The notes under the pieces: model-generated | Database searches by the model: none | What the model saw: only the letters and a program-made list of their open reading frames with translations | What the model was told of the DNA's origin: nothing | Shown: positions 9,432-21,439 of the stretch, in pieces | Layout: each line of letters opens with the position of its first letter | Numbering within the stretch: the first letter of the stretch is position 1 | Made by a program: the position numbers and the translations under genes | Source: CADEEN01 sp963751775 | GTDB lineage: Bacteria; Pseudomonadota; Gammaproteobacteria; Burkholderiales; Burkholderiaceae_C | Assembly (NCBI GenBank): GCA_963751775.1 | Contig: CAVVVW010000008.1 | Location: forward strand, 248,001 to 312,000 | Reading direction: 5' to 3' | DNA: 64,000 nucleotides

Positions 9432-10272
9432 GGACGCCGAAATCAACATCCTTCGCACGTTGAACACCGCCATCACGCGGCTGCTTCGGCCACTGTTCCG
9501 CGTGCTGTTGCGGCACAACGTGTCGTTCGGCGCGTTCGAAGAATTGGCCAAACGTGCCTACATCGATGTGGTGATCAGTGATTTCGGCATTCCTGGCAAG
9601 AAGCCCTCCATCTCGCGCGCGTCGGTCGTGTCAGGGCTGACCCGCAAGGAAGTCCAGCGACTGCTGTCCGTATCGAGAGACGCCACAACACCCGACAGCG
9701 AGCGATACAACCGCGCCGCGCGCGTCCTCACAGCGTGGACACGTGATCCGGAATTCCTCGCTACCAACGGCGAGCCGCTGGCCCTCGACCTGCAGGAGAA
9801 CGCGACCAACTTCGCATCGCTGGTGCGGCGCCACAGCGGTGACGTGCCGGCACGCGCGGTGCTGGACGAGTTGCTGCGTGTCGGTGCAGTGCGCCGGCGC
9901 GAGGATGGGCGGCTCGAGCTCGTGGTGCGCGCCTACGTGCCGCAGCGCAGCGCTGCGGACAAGGTCGAGATCCTCGGCACCGACGTTGCCGATCTGATCA
10001 ATACGATCGACCACAACATCCAGCACGGCGGCACCGACCCGCGCTTTCAGCGCAAGGTCATGTACCGCAACGTTCCGGTCGCCGCGCTGCCGGAGTTCCG
10101 AAATCTCAGTGGCGCGCAGGCGCAGGCCCTGCTCGAACTACTCGACAAATGGCTGGCCGCGCAGCAATTCCCTGATTCACCCGAGCAACCGGACCCGCCC
10201 CGCGCACGCGTCGGCATGGGCATCTTCTATTTCGAGGAACAACTCGAATCTGACTCTCCAAAGGAGAAATGA
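9430..10272 (+). CDS. DUF6502 family protein
   Basis: Cytoplasmic protein of unknown function, 280 residues from the ATG at 9430. The frame is open upstream to 9394, but MDAEINILRTLN is the family-like N-terminus. An N-terminal segment (RVLLRHNVSFGAFEELAKRA) is followed by SRASVVSGLTRKEVQRLLSV, which resembles a winged helix-turn-helix recognition region. A second helix-turn-helix-like stretch (PARAVLDELLRVGAVRRRED) sits mid-protein. No enzymatic motif, signal peptide or membrane helix is visible. The gene ends 1 bp before a DUF5666 lipoprotein gene, whose Shine-Dalgarno AAGGAG is contained in its last codons. The tight pairing suggests a joint role, possibly sensing/regulation. Confidence 0.8.
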   Translation: MDAEINILRTLNTAITRLLRPLFRVLLRHNVSFGAFEELAKRAYIDVVISDFGIPGKKPSISRASVVSGLTRKEVQRLLSVSRDATTPDSERYNRAARVLTAWTRDPEFLATNGEPLALDLQENATNFASLVRRHSGDVPARAVLDELLRVGAVRRREDGRLELVVRAYVPQRSAADKVEILGTDVADLINTIDHNIQHGGTDPRFQRKVMYRNVPVAALPEFRNLSGAQAQALLELLDKWLAAQQFPDSPEQPDPPRARVGMGIFYFEEQLESDSPKEK

Positions 10273-10273
10273 A

Positions 10274-11673
10274 ATGAATCTTTCTATCTTTCGGACCCTC
10301 GCAGCCGGCGCGATCGCACTGGTTATCTCGGCCTGCGGCGGCGGCGGCGCTGACGGCGGCATCGGCGGCACGGGTGGAGGCGGTGGGGCGGCACCGCAGC
10401 CGATGTGTCGGTCGGTGCGATCACGCGCTTTGGCAGCGTGTGGGTCAACGGCGTGGAATTCAAATCGAACACCGCGACGATCAAGATCGACGACAACCCG
10501 CATCCGGAATCCGATCTGCGCGTGGGCATGGTTGCCCGCGTCGACGGCTCCATTTCTGGCGCCAGCGCGACCACGATCACCGTGAGCAGCGCGGCCAAGG
10601 GCTACGTCGAATCGGTCAATGGCAATCAAATGGTGGTCATGGGCCAGACGGTCATCAGCGACGGCGCAACCACGATCAGTAACGGCCCGATCGCCGCAGG
10701 CAACTACGTCGAGGTGCACGGCCTGGTCGTGTCCGACGGCACGATCTCGGCCACCTACATCGAGAAGAAGGCAACCCAGGCAAGCCCGCCGTTCGCTGTG
10801 AAGGGCTTCGTCAAGGCGCACAACACGACCACCAATGCCTTCACCGTCGGCGCACTCAATATCACGATGGGTGCGAGCCCGACGCTCAGCGACATGCCGG
10901 CAGGTTCCTGGAACGGCCTGCAAGTGGAGGTCAAGGGCACGGCATGTGCCGGCAACCCACCCGCCTGCGGCACGTTGACGGCAAGCAAGGTCGAGCCGCA
11001 CGGTCCGCGCGGCACCGTCGCGAAGGTGGAGGTCGAGGGCTTCGTCACCAGCTTCGCCTCGATCAGCAGCTTCACCGTCGGCAACCAGGCGGTCGTCACC
11101 ACGGCCAGCACCGTGTTCCAGGGCGGGCTGGCTACCGACCTGGTGGCCGGCACCAAGGTCGAGGTCGAAGGCTCGCTCAGTGCCGGCGTCCTCACCGCGA
11201 CCAAGGTGTCGTTCCGCGAAAACATCCGCTTCGAGGCCAACATCGAGAGCCTCAACAAGGGCAGCAATCGTTCACGCTGACGGGGCTCGGCGGCATCACG
11301 ATCGAGACCAACTCGCTGACGCGATACAAGAATGTGGCCTTCGCTGGGCTGGCCGTCGCAACAATCTGAGGGTCCGTGGCCGCCCAGGCAGCAACGGCAA
11401 CGTGATCGCCACCGAGGTTGAGCAGAAGAGTGGTCACCGACACTCGCGTGATCATGCAGGCGGTGGCCACGCGTCAGTCGCCCAACGTGACGCTGTTCGG
11501 CATCATTGTCGACACGACTCCAATCTCGAATGACAGCTTCAAGGATGTCAACGACGCGATCATGGAGTGCCGCCTTCTTTGCCGCAGCAGCACCCGGAAA
11601 GCTGATCAAGGTGCGTGGCACTCTCAGTGACGGCACGATCACCTGGGACCAGGAGATCCAGTTCGAGGACTGA
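10274..11673 (+). CDS. DUF5666-repeat lipoprotein (several apparent frameshifts)
   Basis: Predicted exported lipoprotein. The N-terminus is MNLSIFRTLAAGAIALVISAC with lipobox ISAC, followed by a Gly-rich linker. The body is built of repeated beta-strand units of the DUF5666 type, each with a VGxxVEVxGxxxxG-like pattern (for example GNYVEVHGLVVSDGTI, GTKVEVEGSLSAGVL). The frame shifts near 10400, 11265, 11360, 11430 and 11565, and family-like sequence continues each time, ending TWDQEIQFED. Either the copy is decaying or the read quality is poor; the uniform conservation favours the latter. AAGGAG at 10261 is the ribosome site. A strong terminator follows at 11713. Substrate and function are unknown. 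Confidence 0.75.
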
Positions 11674-11712
11674 GCCGACGCGTGGGGCCTGATTCGCCCC
11701 GCGTCTAGCTAC

Positions 11713-11743
11713 AGCAGCCCGCCTTTCGGCGGGCTGCTTTTCT
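11713..11743 (+). terminator. Rho-independent terminator after the DUF6502/DUF5666 unit
   Basis: A perfect 11-bp stem (AGCAGCCCGCC / GGCGGGCTGCT) with a TTTC loop is followed directly by a T-rich tract. It lies 40 bp after the DUF5666 stop and separates this unit from the dapC operon. Confidence 0.9.
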
Positions 11744-11848
11744 TGGGCGGCAGCACCAAGGCTTCGCGCGGCCGCCAGTGGTCGACCCGGCGCTCAAGAG
11801 GCGCGCGCGGGGCCAATCGCCCGCCGCGTGTCGCCTATCATGGCCCGC

Positions 11849-13042
11849 ATGAATCCGCTGCTGGCGCGCCTGCACCCCTACCCGTTCGAGCGCTGGCGCA
11901 CGTTGACCGCCGGCATCGTGCCCTCGCCCGCACACCGGCCGATCAGCCTGGGCATCGGTGAGCCGCGCCACGCCACGCCGGCGCTGATCGAGCAGGCGCT
12001 GGTCGCCGGCTTGAGCGGCTTGTCCAGCTACCCCGCCACCGCCGGCGCGCCGCTGCTGCGCGAAGCCATCGCGGCCTGGGTGGGGCGCCGCTATGGCGTC
12101 ACGCTCGATGCGGGCACCCAGGTGCTGCCGGTCAATGGATCACGCGAGGCCCTGTTCGCGCTGGCGCAGACCGTGATCGACCCAACGCGGCCCGGTGCCA
12201 CGGTCGTCTGCCCGAATCCGTTCTATCAGATCTACGAAGGCGCGGCGCTGCTCGCCGGCGCGCAGACCGCGTTCGCCAACAGCGACCCGGCGCGCAATTT
12301 CGCGGCCGACTGGGCGCAGATCGACGAGGCCACCTGGTCCCGCACGCAACTGCTCTATGTCTGTTCGCCGGGCAACCCGACCGGCGCGGTGATGCCGCTG
12401 GCCGAGTGGCGCATGCTGTTCGAGTTGTCGGATCGCCATGGCTTCGTCATCGCCAGCGACGAGTGCTACAGCGAGATCTATTTCCGCGACGATGCGCCGC
12501 TCGGTGCGCTGCAGGCGGCCAAGGCGCTGGGCCGCGACGACATGCGGCGCCTGGTGACCCTCAGCAGCCTGTCCAAGCGCAGCAACGTGCCCGGCATGCG
12601 CTCGGGCTTCGTCGCCGGCGACGCCTCGGTGCTCAAGCAATTCCTGCTCTACCGCACCTACCATGGCAGCGCGATGAGTCCGCTGGTGCAGGCCGCGAGC
12701 ATCGCGGCCTGGAACGACGAGGCGCACGTGGTTGCGAACCGCGAGCTGTACCGCAGCAAGTTCGCGCAGGTCACGCCGCTGCTGGCCGGCGTGCTCGACG
12801 TGGCGCTGCCCGACGCCAGCTTCTACCTGTGGGCCGTCGCGCCCGGCGGCGACGACATCGCTTTCGCCCTCGGGTTGCTGGCTCAATACAATGTCACGGT
12901 GCTGCCGGGCAGCCTGCTCGCACGCGACGCGCATGGCGTCAATCCGGGCCGCGGCCGCATTCGGATGGCGCTCGTGGCCAGCGTCGAGGAGTGCATCGAA
13001 GCAGCGCGGCGCATCGTCTCCTATACAAGAAGCCTCTCATGA
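11849..13042 (+). CDS. dapC: Succinyldiaminopimelate transaminase
   Basis: PLP-dependent aminotransferase of fold type I. It makes N-succinyl-LL-2,6-diaminopimelate on the lysine/peptidoglycan pathway. The lysine that binds PLP lies in SLSKRSNVPGMRSGF. Upstream are CSPGNPTGAV and the SDECYSEIYF aspartate/tyrosine segment. The ATG at 11849 (MNPLLARLHPYPFERW) matches family N-termini; in-frame ATGs at 11828 and 11840 are alternatives. The product is 397 residues. The stop overlaps the dapD start (ATGA). Location directly before dapD and near dapE supports DapC over other aminotransferases. Confidence 0.93.
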   Translation: MNPLLARLHPYPFERWRTLTAGIVPSPAHRPISLGIGEPRHATPALIEQALVAGLSGLSSYPATAGAPLLREAIAAWVGRRYGVTLDAGTQVLPVNGSREALFALAQTVIDPTRPGATVVCPNPFYQIYEGAALLAGAQTAFANSDPARNFAADWAQIDEATWSRTQLLYVCSPGNPTGAVMPLAEWRMLFELSDRHGFVIASDECYSEIYFRDDAPLGALQAAKALGRDDMRRLVTLSSLSKRSNVPGMRSGFVAGDASVLKQFLLYRTYHGSAMSPLVQAASIAAWNDEAHVVANRELYRSKFAQVTPLLAGVLDVALPDASFYLWAVAPGGDDIAFALGLLAQYNVTVLPGSLLARDAHGVNPGRGRIRMALVASVEECIEAARRIVSYTRSLS

Positions 13043-13860
13043 CCCAGCAACTTCAATCCGTCATCGACCTGGCCTGGGAGTCGCGGGCCAAGCTCGATGC
13101 CGCCAATGCGCCCGAACTTCGTGCCGCGGTCGAGCAGGTCATCGCCGATCTCAACAAGGGCCGCGTGCGCGTGGCCGAACGCCAGGGCGTGGGCCAGTGG
13201 ACGGTCAACCAGTGGGTGAAGAAGGCGGTGCTGCTGTCGTTCCGCCTCAACGACAACCAGCTCATTCGCGCCGGCGACCTGGGCTTCTTCGACAAGGTGC
13301 AGACCAAGTTCGCCCATCTCGACGAAGCGCAGATGCGCGCCACCGGTGTGCGCGTGGTCCCGCCCGCGGTGGCGCGGCGCGGCAGCTACATCGCCAGGAA
13401 CGTGGTATTGATGCCCAGCTACGTCAACATCGGCGCCTATGTCGACGAAGGCACGATGGTCGACACCTGGGCCACCGTCGGCTCGTGTGCGCAGATCGGC
13501 AAGAACGTGCACCTGTCGGGTGGCGTGGGCATCGGCGGTGTGCTCGAGCCGCTGCAAGCCAACCCGACGATCATCGAGGACAACTGCTTCGTCGGCGCGC
13601 GCAGCGAGGTCGTCGAGGGCGTGATCGTCGAGGAGAACTCGGTCATCTCGATGGGTGTCTACATCGGCCAGAGCACCAAGATCTATGACCGTGCGACCGG
13701 TGAAGTGAGCTATGGCCGCATCCCGGCCGGATCGGTCGTGGTTTCCGGTAATTTGCCCAGTGCCGACGGCAAGTACTCGTTGTACTGTGCCGTGATCGTC
13801 AAGAAGGTCGATGCGCAGACGCGCGCCAAGACCAGCATCAACGAGTTGCTGCGCACCTGA
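13039..13860 (+). CDS. dapD: 2,3,4,5-tetrahydropyridine-2,6-dicarboxylate N-succinyltransferase
   Basis: Adds a succinyl group from succinyl-CoA to tetrahydrodipicolinate, the committed step of the succinylase lysine/diaminopimelate pathway. The 273-residue product has an N-terminal helical domain and a left-handed beta-helix of hexapeptide repeats (from about residue 110: SYVNIGAYVDEGTMVDTWAT, then VHLSGGVGIGGVLEP). It is full length and undisturbed. The ATG overlaps the dapC stop by 4 bases, implying translational coupling. Confidence 0.97.
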   Translation: MTQQLQSVIDLAWESRAKLDAANAPELRAAVEQVIADLNKGRVRVAERQGVGQWTVNQWVKKAVLLSFRLNDNQLIRAGDLGFFDKVQTKFAHLDEAQMRATGVRVVPPAVARRGSYIARNVVLMPSYVNIGAYVDEGTMVDTWATVGSCAQIGKNVHLSGGVGIGGVLEPLQANPTIIEDNCFVGARSEVVEGVIVEENSVISMGVYIGQSTKIYDRATGEVSYGRIPAGSVVVSGNLPSADGKYSLYCAVIVKKVDAQTRAKTSINELLRT

Positions 13861-13950
13861 AGCTGCGCGGCGCGACCCAGGAGCGGCAAGACATGAGCGG
13901 CGGCAATGTGATTGGCGGCGGCAGCAGCCAGCGGCAGCGGCAGCGGCAGC

Positions 13951-15126
13951 ATGGAGCGCGTGTTGCGCCTGATGGCGGAGAAGGGCGCGTCCGACGTCTA
14001 CCTGTCGGCCAACACGCCGATCCTGATCAAGATCAACGGCCAGATCATGCAGCTGTCGGATCAGCCGCTGTCGCATTCACAGCCGCGCCAGTTGTTGGCC
14101 GAGTTGCTGACGCCGCAACAGCTCGAGGAGCTCGACGACACCGGCGAACTCAATGTCGGCGTCGGCATCTCCAAGGTCGGCAGCTTTCGCCTGTCGGCGT
14201 TCCGCCAGCGCGGCTCCATCGCCGCGGTGTTCCGCTGCATTCCCTTCGTGATCCCGACGCTCGAGTCGCTCAAGTTGCCCGCGATCCTCGGCGAATTGGT
14301 GCTGGAAAAGCGTGGCCTGATCCTGTTGGTCGGCGCCACCGGCACGGGCAAGAGCACCACTGTGGCGGCGATGCTCGAGCAGCGCAATCAGCAGATGGCC
14401 GGCCACATCCTGACCATCGAAGACCCGATCGAATTCCTGTTCGCGAACAAGAAGTCGATCATCAACCAGCGCGAGGTCGGACGCGACACCAACAGCCTGC
14501 AGATCGCGCTGAAGAACGCGTTGCGCCAGGCGCCCGACGTGATCCTGATCGGCGAGATCCGCGACCGCGAGACCATGACTTCGGCGATCTCCTACGCGCT
14601 GTCGGGCCACCTGGTGCTGGCCACCATGCACGCCAACAACAGCTATCACGCGCTGGGCCGCATCCTGTCGTTCTATACGCCGGAGGCCCGCCCTGCGCTG
14701 CTGTCCGACCTGGCTTCGGGCTTGCGCGCGATCATGTCGCAGCGCCTGGTCCGGGCGCAGCCGGGCGGACGCATACCGACCGCCGAGGTGCTGATCAACA
14801 GCAAGCTGATCGCCGAGTTGATCGAGCGCGGCGACATCGGCGGCGTCAAGGAGGCCATGGAGAAGTCGCTGGCCGAGGGTTCGCAGACGTTCGAGGCCGA
14901 TCTGGCCAAGCTGATCAACGAAGGCACCATCACCCGCGACGAAGGCCTGGCCTTCTCCGATTCGCCGACCAACCTGCTGTGGCGCCTGTCGAACGAATCC
15001 GCACCGGTATCGCGCCAGCCGCCCAAGGCCGACGAGTCGGACCCGCAGTTGTTCACCGAGATCGTGCTCGACGTGCAGCCGGTCACGGAGCAAAGGCACG
15101 CGACCAATTTCGGTCGATTGGCCTGA
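13951..15126 (+). CDS. PilT/PilU-family pilus retraction ATPase
   Basis: Hexameric secretion-type ATPase thought to power type IV pilus retraction. Walker A is GATGTGKSTT. The Asp box and Walker B region are present (EDPIEFLF, VILIGEIRDRETM), as is the His box (LVLATMHANNS). The C-terminal extension after about residue 330 resembles PilU more than PilT. From the ATG at 13951 it is 391 residues. A good Shine-Dalgarno (AGGAG, 13880) precedes an ATG at 13893 in another frame. Removing one base in the GGCAGC-repeat tract (13925-13950) joins that start to this frame, so the true N-terminus is probably MSGGNVIGG. The gene lies between dapD and dapE. Confidence 0.88.
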   Translation: MERVLRLMAEKGASDVYLSANTPILIKINGQIMQLSDQPLSHSQPRQLLAELLTPQQLEELDDTGELNVGVGISKVGSFRLSAFRQRGSIAAVFRCIPFVIPTLESLKLPAILGELVLEKRGLILLVGATGTGKSTTVAAMLEQRNQQMAGHILTIEDPIEFLFANKKSIINQREVGRDTNSLQIALKNALRQAPDVILIGEIRDRETMTSAISYALSGHLVLATMHANNSYHALGRILSFYTPEARPALLSDLASGLRAIMSQRLVRAQPGGRIPTAEVLINSKLIAELIERGDIGGVKEAMEKSLAEGSQTFEADLAKLINEGTITRDEGLAFSDSPTNLLWRLSNESAPVSRQPPKADESDPQLFTEIVLDVQPVTEQRHATNFGRLA

Positions 15127-16269
15127 TGCCCTCGGCCTTGCGGCTGGCCGAGGCCCTGATCGCGCGGCCTTCGATCACGCCCGACGACGCAGGCTGCCAG
15201 GAGTTGCTCAAGGCGCGCCTGGCGCCACTCGGCTTCGATTGCGAGACCCTTGTCTGCGGCCCGAGCGACTTTCGCGTCACCAACCTGTGGGCACTGCGGC
15301 GCGGCCGGCGGCCGGGGCCGACGCTGGCCTTCGCGGGCCACACCGACGTCGTGCCGACCGGCCCGCTGGCGCAGTGGACCAGCGACCCGTTCGTGCCCAG
15401 CCACCGCGGCGGGCGGCTCTACGGCCGCGGCGCCGCCGACATGAAGAGTTCGATCGCCGCGATGACGGTGGCGGTGGAAGGTTTCGTGCGCGCCGCACCC
15501 GACCATGCCGGCGCGATCGCGCTGCTGATCACCAGCGACGAAGAAGGCCCGTCGATCGACGGCACGGCGCGTCTGGTCGAGCTGCTGCAGGCGCGCGGCG
15601 AAAGACTCGACATGTGCATCGTCGGCGAACCGACCTCGGTCGACGCCTCGGCGACATGATCAAGAACGGCCGCCGCGGCACGCTCTCGGGCAAGCTGCGC
15701 GTGATCGGCGTGCAGGCCACGTCGCCTACCCGCAGTTGGCGAACAACCCGATCCACCGCTTCGCGCCGGCCCTGGCCGAATTGGTGGATACCGAATGGGA
15801 CCGCGGCAACGAGCACTTCCCGCCGACCACCTTGCAGGTCTCCAACATCCACGCCGGCACCGGCGTCGGCAACGTGATCCCGGGCGACGCGGTGGTCGAT
15901 TTCAACTTCCGCTTCTCGACCGAGAGCACGGCCGCCGGCCTGAAGGCCCGCGTGCAGGCGCTGCTGGCACGCCACGGGGTCGAGCACGAACTGGCGTGGG
16001 TTCTGGGCGGCCAGCCGTTCCTGACCGCGCCCGGAACGCTGACCGAAGCCGTCAGTGCCGCCGTCGAGGCCGTTTGCGGCCACCGCCCGGTGCTGTCGAC
16101 GACCGGCGGCACCTCGGACGGCCGTTTCATTGCGACAATCTGTCCGCAGGTCATCGAACTGGGCCCGCGCAATGCGAGCATCCACAAGATCGACGAACAT
16201 GTCGAGGCGGCCGACATCGACCGCCTGGCCCTGATCTACCGCGGTGTTCTGGAGCGCGTGCTGACGTGA
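15126..16269 (+). CDS. dapE: Succinyl-diaminopimelate desuccinylase (two apparent frameshifts)
   Basis: Zinc-dependent hydrolase that releases succinate to give LL-diaminopimelate. Metal and catalytic motifs are visible: AFAGHTDVVP, GRGAADMKSS, TSDEEGPS and, near the C-terminus, STTGGTSDGRF. The frame breaks near 15650 (after PTSVDAS) and again near 15720 (GVQ/HVAYPQLANNP), with DapE sequence resuming each time. This is probably sequencing error, since the pathway is essential. The ATG overlaps the preceding stop (TGATG) and the stop overlaps the prmB start. Confidence 0.93.
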
Positions 16270-17153
16270 CCCTGATCGAGACGATCGAGCAGCAAAGCGC
16301 CCGCCTCACCCAGGCGGGCGTTTCGTTTGGGCATGGCACTACCAACGCGTTCGACGAGGCGGCATGGCTGGTGCTGTGGCAGCTCGGCCTGCCGCTGGAC
16401 GAGCTCGACGCCGTCGCCGAGCGCGAACTCACCGCCGCCGAAAGCGCGGGCATCCAGGCGCTGGTCGAGCAACGCATCGCCACGCGCCAGCCTGCCGCCT
16501 ACTTGACGCACGAGGCCTGGCTGCAAGGCGTGGCGTTCTATGTCGACGAGCGCACGATCGTGCCGCGCTCGCTGATCGCCGAGGTGTTGGCCGACGGCAC
16601 CGCCGACGCCTGGTTGCCGGTCCCGACGCGCCAGGTGCTCGACCTGTGCACCGGCAACGCCAGCCTGGCCGTGTTGGCCGCGCTGGCCTGGCCCGATGTG
16701 ACGGTCGACGCGGCCGATCTCAGCGCCGATGCGCTGGCCGTCGCGCGCATCAATGTCGAGAAGCATGGCCTGGCCGGGCGCATCAACCTGCATCACGGCG
16801 ACGGCCTGGCCGCCGTCGCCGGCCGGCGCTACGACGCCATCCTGTGCAACCCGCCGTATGTCAACGACGCGGCGATGCTCGCACTGCCGGCCGAGTACCG
16901 GGCCGAGCCGCGCATTGCGCTGGCCGGCGGCGTCGACGGCATGGACTTCATTCGCAAGCTGATCGCCCGCGCGCCGGACCACCTGAACGAGCATGGCGTG
17001 CTGGTGCTCGAGGTCGGCCACGAGCGAGCCCACTTCGAAGCCGCCTTTCCGACACTGGAAAGCGTGTGGCTGCCGACCAGCGCCGGCGAAGACCAGGTGC
17101 TGCTGTTCACCCGCGAAGCGCTCGCCAACGGTGCAAGGACAATCCGGTCATGA
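16266..17153 (+). CDS. prmB: 50S ribosomal protein L3 glutamine methyltransferase PrmB
   Basis: AdoMet-dependent N5-glutamine methyltransferase acting on ribosomal protein L3. The 295-residue product has an N-terminal substrate domain and a Rossmann domain with LDLCTGNASLAVLAA (AdoMet loop) and the catalytic NPPYVN motif. EYRAEPRIALAGGVDGMDF is typical of PrmB/PrmC. The GTG start at 16266 overlaps the dapE stop (GTGA). PrmC is the closest alternative, but the family signature and length fit PrmB. Confidence 0.92.
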   Translation: MTLIETIEQQSARLTQAGVSFGHGTTNAFDEAAWLVLWQLGLPLDELDAVAERELTAAESAGIQALVEQRIATRQPAAYLTHEAWLQGVAFYVDERTIVPRSLIAEVLADGTADAWLPVPTRQVLDLCTGNASLAVLAALAWPDVTVDAADLSADALAVARINVEKHGLAGRINLHHGDGLAAVAGRRYDAILCNPPYVNDAAMLALPAEYRAEPRIALAGGVDGMDFIRKLIARAPDHLNEHGVLVLEVGHERAHFEAAFPTLESVWLPTSAGEDQVLLFTREALANGARTIRS

Positions 17154-18164
17154 AAGCTGCCGTTCTCCAGGCCTTCGGCCAACCCCTGGCCTGGCTCGAC
17201 CTGCCCCGGCCCGTTCCACTGGCCGACGAGGTGCTGCTCGAAGTCCTGGCCTGCGGCGTCTGCCACTCCGACCTGCACATCATCGACGGCGACACGCCCG
17301 GCTTCAAGGCCGGCACCAAGGCGCAGTTGATTCCCGGCCATGAAGTGGTCGGCCGCGTCGTCGCCCGCGGTGCCGATGTCTCGCACCTGGCGGTCGGCCA
17401 GCGTGTCGGCGTGGCCTGGTTGCACCATGCCTGCGGCGCTGCGAGTGGTGCCTGGGTGGGCGCGAGAACCTGTGCCGCAAGGGCACCGTCACCGGCATGA
17501 CCGTCGACGGCGGTTATGCCGAATTCATGCGCGCCAAGGCCAGCCACGCGCTGCCGGTGCCGGACGCGCTCGACACGGTCGAGGCGGCACCGCTGTTCTG
17601 CGCCGGCGTCACCAGCTACCGCGCGCTGCACAACGCCGGCATCGGCCCCGGTCAACGGGTGGCCGTCGTCGGCGTCGGTGGCCTCGGCCACCTGGCGCTG
17701 CAGATCGCATTGGCGGCCGGCGCCGAGGTGATCGCGATCGACGTCGCCGCCGACAAGCTCGATGCGGCGCGACAACTCGGCGCCGCGCACGTGTTCGACG
17801 CCCGCTCGCCCGACACGCCCAAGGCCGTGCGGGGGCTCGGTGGCGCGCACATCGCCGTCGTGACCTCGGCCGCGCGCGCCGCGTTCGATCTCGGCTTCAA
17901 GTGCCTGCGCCCGACCGGCACGCTGGCCATCGTCGGCCTGCCGCCCGAGCCCTTGCAGTTCTCGGCGCTGGCCATCGTCAGCGGCGAGTACCGCATCGTC
18001 GGCAGCGCGGTCGGCACGCGCGACGACCTGCGTGCCACGCTGGCGCTGGCCGCGGCCGGCAAGCTGCGCTGCCATTGCCACACGCGCCCGCTGGCCGAGG
18101 CCAACGCGGCGCTGGACGCGCTGCGCGCGGGCAGCGTGCAGGGTCGCACCGTGCTGGTCCCGGC

Positions 18165-18168
<4 letters not shown>
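17150..18168 (+). CDS. Zinc-dependent alcohol dehydrogenase (one apparent frameshift)
   Basis: Medium-chain dehydrogenase of the AdhP/AdhA type, oxidising alcohols with NAD+. It has the catalytic-zinc segment ACGVCHSDLH and IPGHEVVG, then the structural-zinc cysteine cluster CGACEWCLGGRENLC. That cluster is complete only after restoring one base near 17437, where the frame breaks. The nucleotide-binding motif GVGGLGHLALQ follows. The product would be about 339 residues. The ATG overlaps the prmB stop (ATGA). The substrate is not deducible. Confidence 0.9.
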
Positions 18169-20159
<1,991 letters not shown>

Positions 20160-20428
20160 GCCGCACCATTCGCCCTACCAGTTCGCGATTTGCATGACCG
20201 CTCTTCGAGCCCTTCAGTAGCTGGAACCGACCCGATGGAACGCATTCCATAGCGACCCAGAGCTGCCAGTGAACAAGTCAAATTGAGCGTCCGCATTCGG
20301 ACATTCGAGTCGGGCTACGCATCTGCCTATGCTCGATCAGTGACATTCGCTGCCCGGGTAACAATTTGGTAGAAGCATTCGCTTTCGATCCAGCGCACAA
20401 ATGCGAGCGCCGCCAAGCCTGACTACGC

Positions 20429-21439
20429 CTAGCGCAATTCCAATCTCGCCCACCGTGGCCACTCCGCGGAAGTTCTCGGCTTAGCCCTCAATGCTCGCTT
20501 CTCGACGACGTGCCACGAGATCAGGGCAAGCACGACGACGAGCGGCAGCGATATGGACAGCAGTCGCCAGAAGCCCACACCAACACCCATCTGAGTCGCA
20601 ACGACCTGTTGAGCCGGCCAGCCCCAAGGGTAGATGCCATAGGACAGGTCCCCAAAACGCGCTGCCTGCCTGAACACAGGCCAGGAACTCCGTCCGACGA
20701 CCACCGCCACTGTCGGAATCACCAGTGCAAGCCCAATCACCTCAGAGCCGGCCAAGTAAGCAACTGCCCCGACCAATACGATTGCCGCCGAAGCCTTCGC
20801 CATGCGAAGTGCCGGCAACCCAAGCAACACCGCGCCAACCGCGAATACCGCACCGAATAGCGCCCAGTCAGTGCCCACTGAGGCTTCCGAAGGATCGAGC
20901 GAACGCAGGCCAACGCCCCATGCCGCGAAGGCAATCCCGCCCACTGTCACGAGCGCCACGGCCCACCACTTCCGAGCCAACATCGCCACGGCAGCAAACG
21001 CGACGTAACAGCCGACCTCGAACGGGATCGTCCAAATGGAGGCGTTGAGCCGCGGATCGTGCAGAGTCGGGAAAAAGTCCCACTCAAATTGCGCGAACTG
21101 CAGATGTTTGAAAACGTACATCCACGCTCCTGTCACCGCGAGCGGACGCGGATCGGTGCACGCAACCCAAACGGCCGCACCGACGATCGCGACGAAATAG
21201 GCCGGCCATATACGCAGGAAACGGCGCGCGGCAAATCGCCAAAGTACCGGGTCGGCAACCCAGCTCGACGCCACAAGGTGGCCGCTAATCGCGAAGAACA
21301 CCAGCACCGCTAAGCTACCCAGCGTCATCGGGCCAAATGTATGAGGCTCCTGAGTGCCGGCGATCAAGAATTGATGGCTGACCAACACCGCAAGAGCTGC
21401 AACGAGTCGCACACCATCAAAATTGTTAAGGGTCTTCAT
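20429..21439 (-). CDS. Acyltransferase 3 family membrane protein
   Basis: Integral membrane O-acyltransferase (OafA/YrhL-like), 336 residues with about ten hydrophobic segments. The N-terminus MKTLNNFDGVRLVAALAVLVSH has the family Arg and His (motif RxxAxxxVxxxH). FFAISGHLVASSW and RFLRIWPAYF are also typical. Such enzymes modify surface polysaccharides or lipids. The sequence is visibly less G+C-rich than its neighbours, and the flanks are an insertion-sequence complex and a broken gene, which suggests a transferred surface-polysaccharide segment. The preceding 269-bp stretch (20160-20428) shows no gene. Confidence 0.85.
   Translation of the reverse strand: MKTLNNFDGVRLVAALAVLVSHQFLIAGTQEPHTFGPMTLGSLAVLVFFAISGHLVASSWVADPVLWRFAARRFLRIWPAYFVAIVGAAVWVACTDPRPLAVTGAWMYVFKHLQFAQFEWDFFPTLHDPRLNASIWTIPFEVGCYVAFAAVAMLARKWWAVALVTVGGIAFAAWGVGLRSLDPSEASVGTDWALFGAVFAVGAVLLGLPALRMAKASAAIVLVGAVAYLAGSEVIGLALVIPTVAVVVGRSSWPVFRQAARFGDLSYGIYPWGWPAQQVVATQMGVGVGFWRLLSISLPLVVVLALISWHVVEKRALRAKPRTSAEWPRWARLELR

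Noticed and set aside
13925..13950. GGCAGC repeats as a CRISPR or minisatellite
   Set aside because: Only a few 6-base units, no spacers. Explained as a Gly-Ser codon tract at the start of the pilus ATPase.
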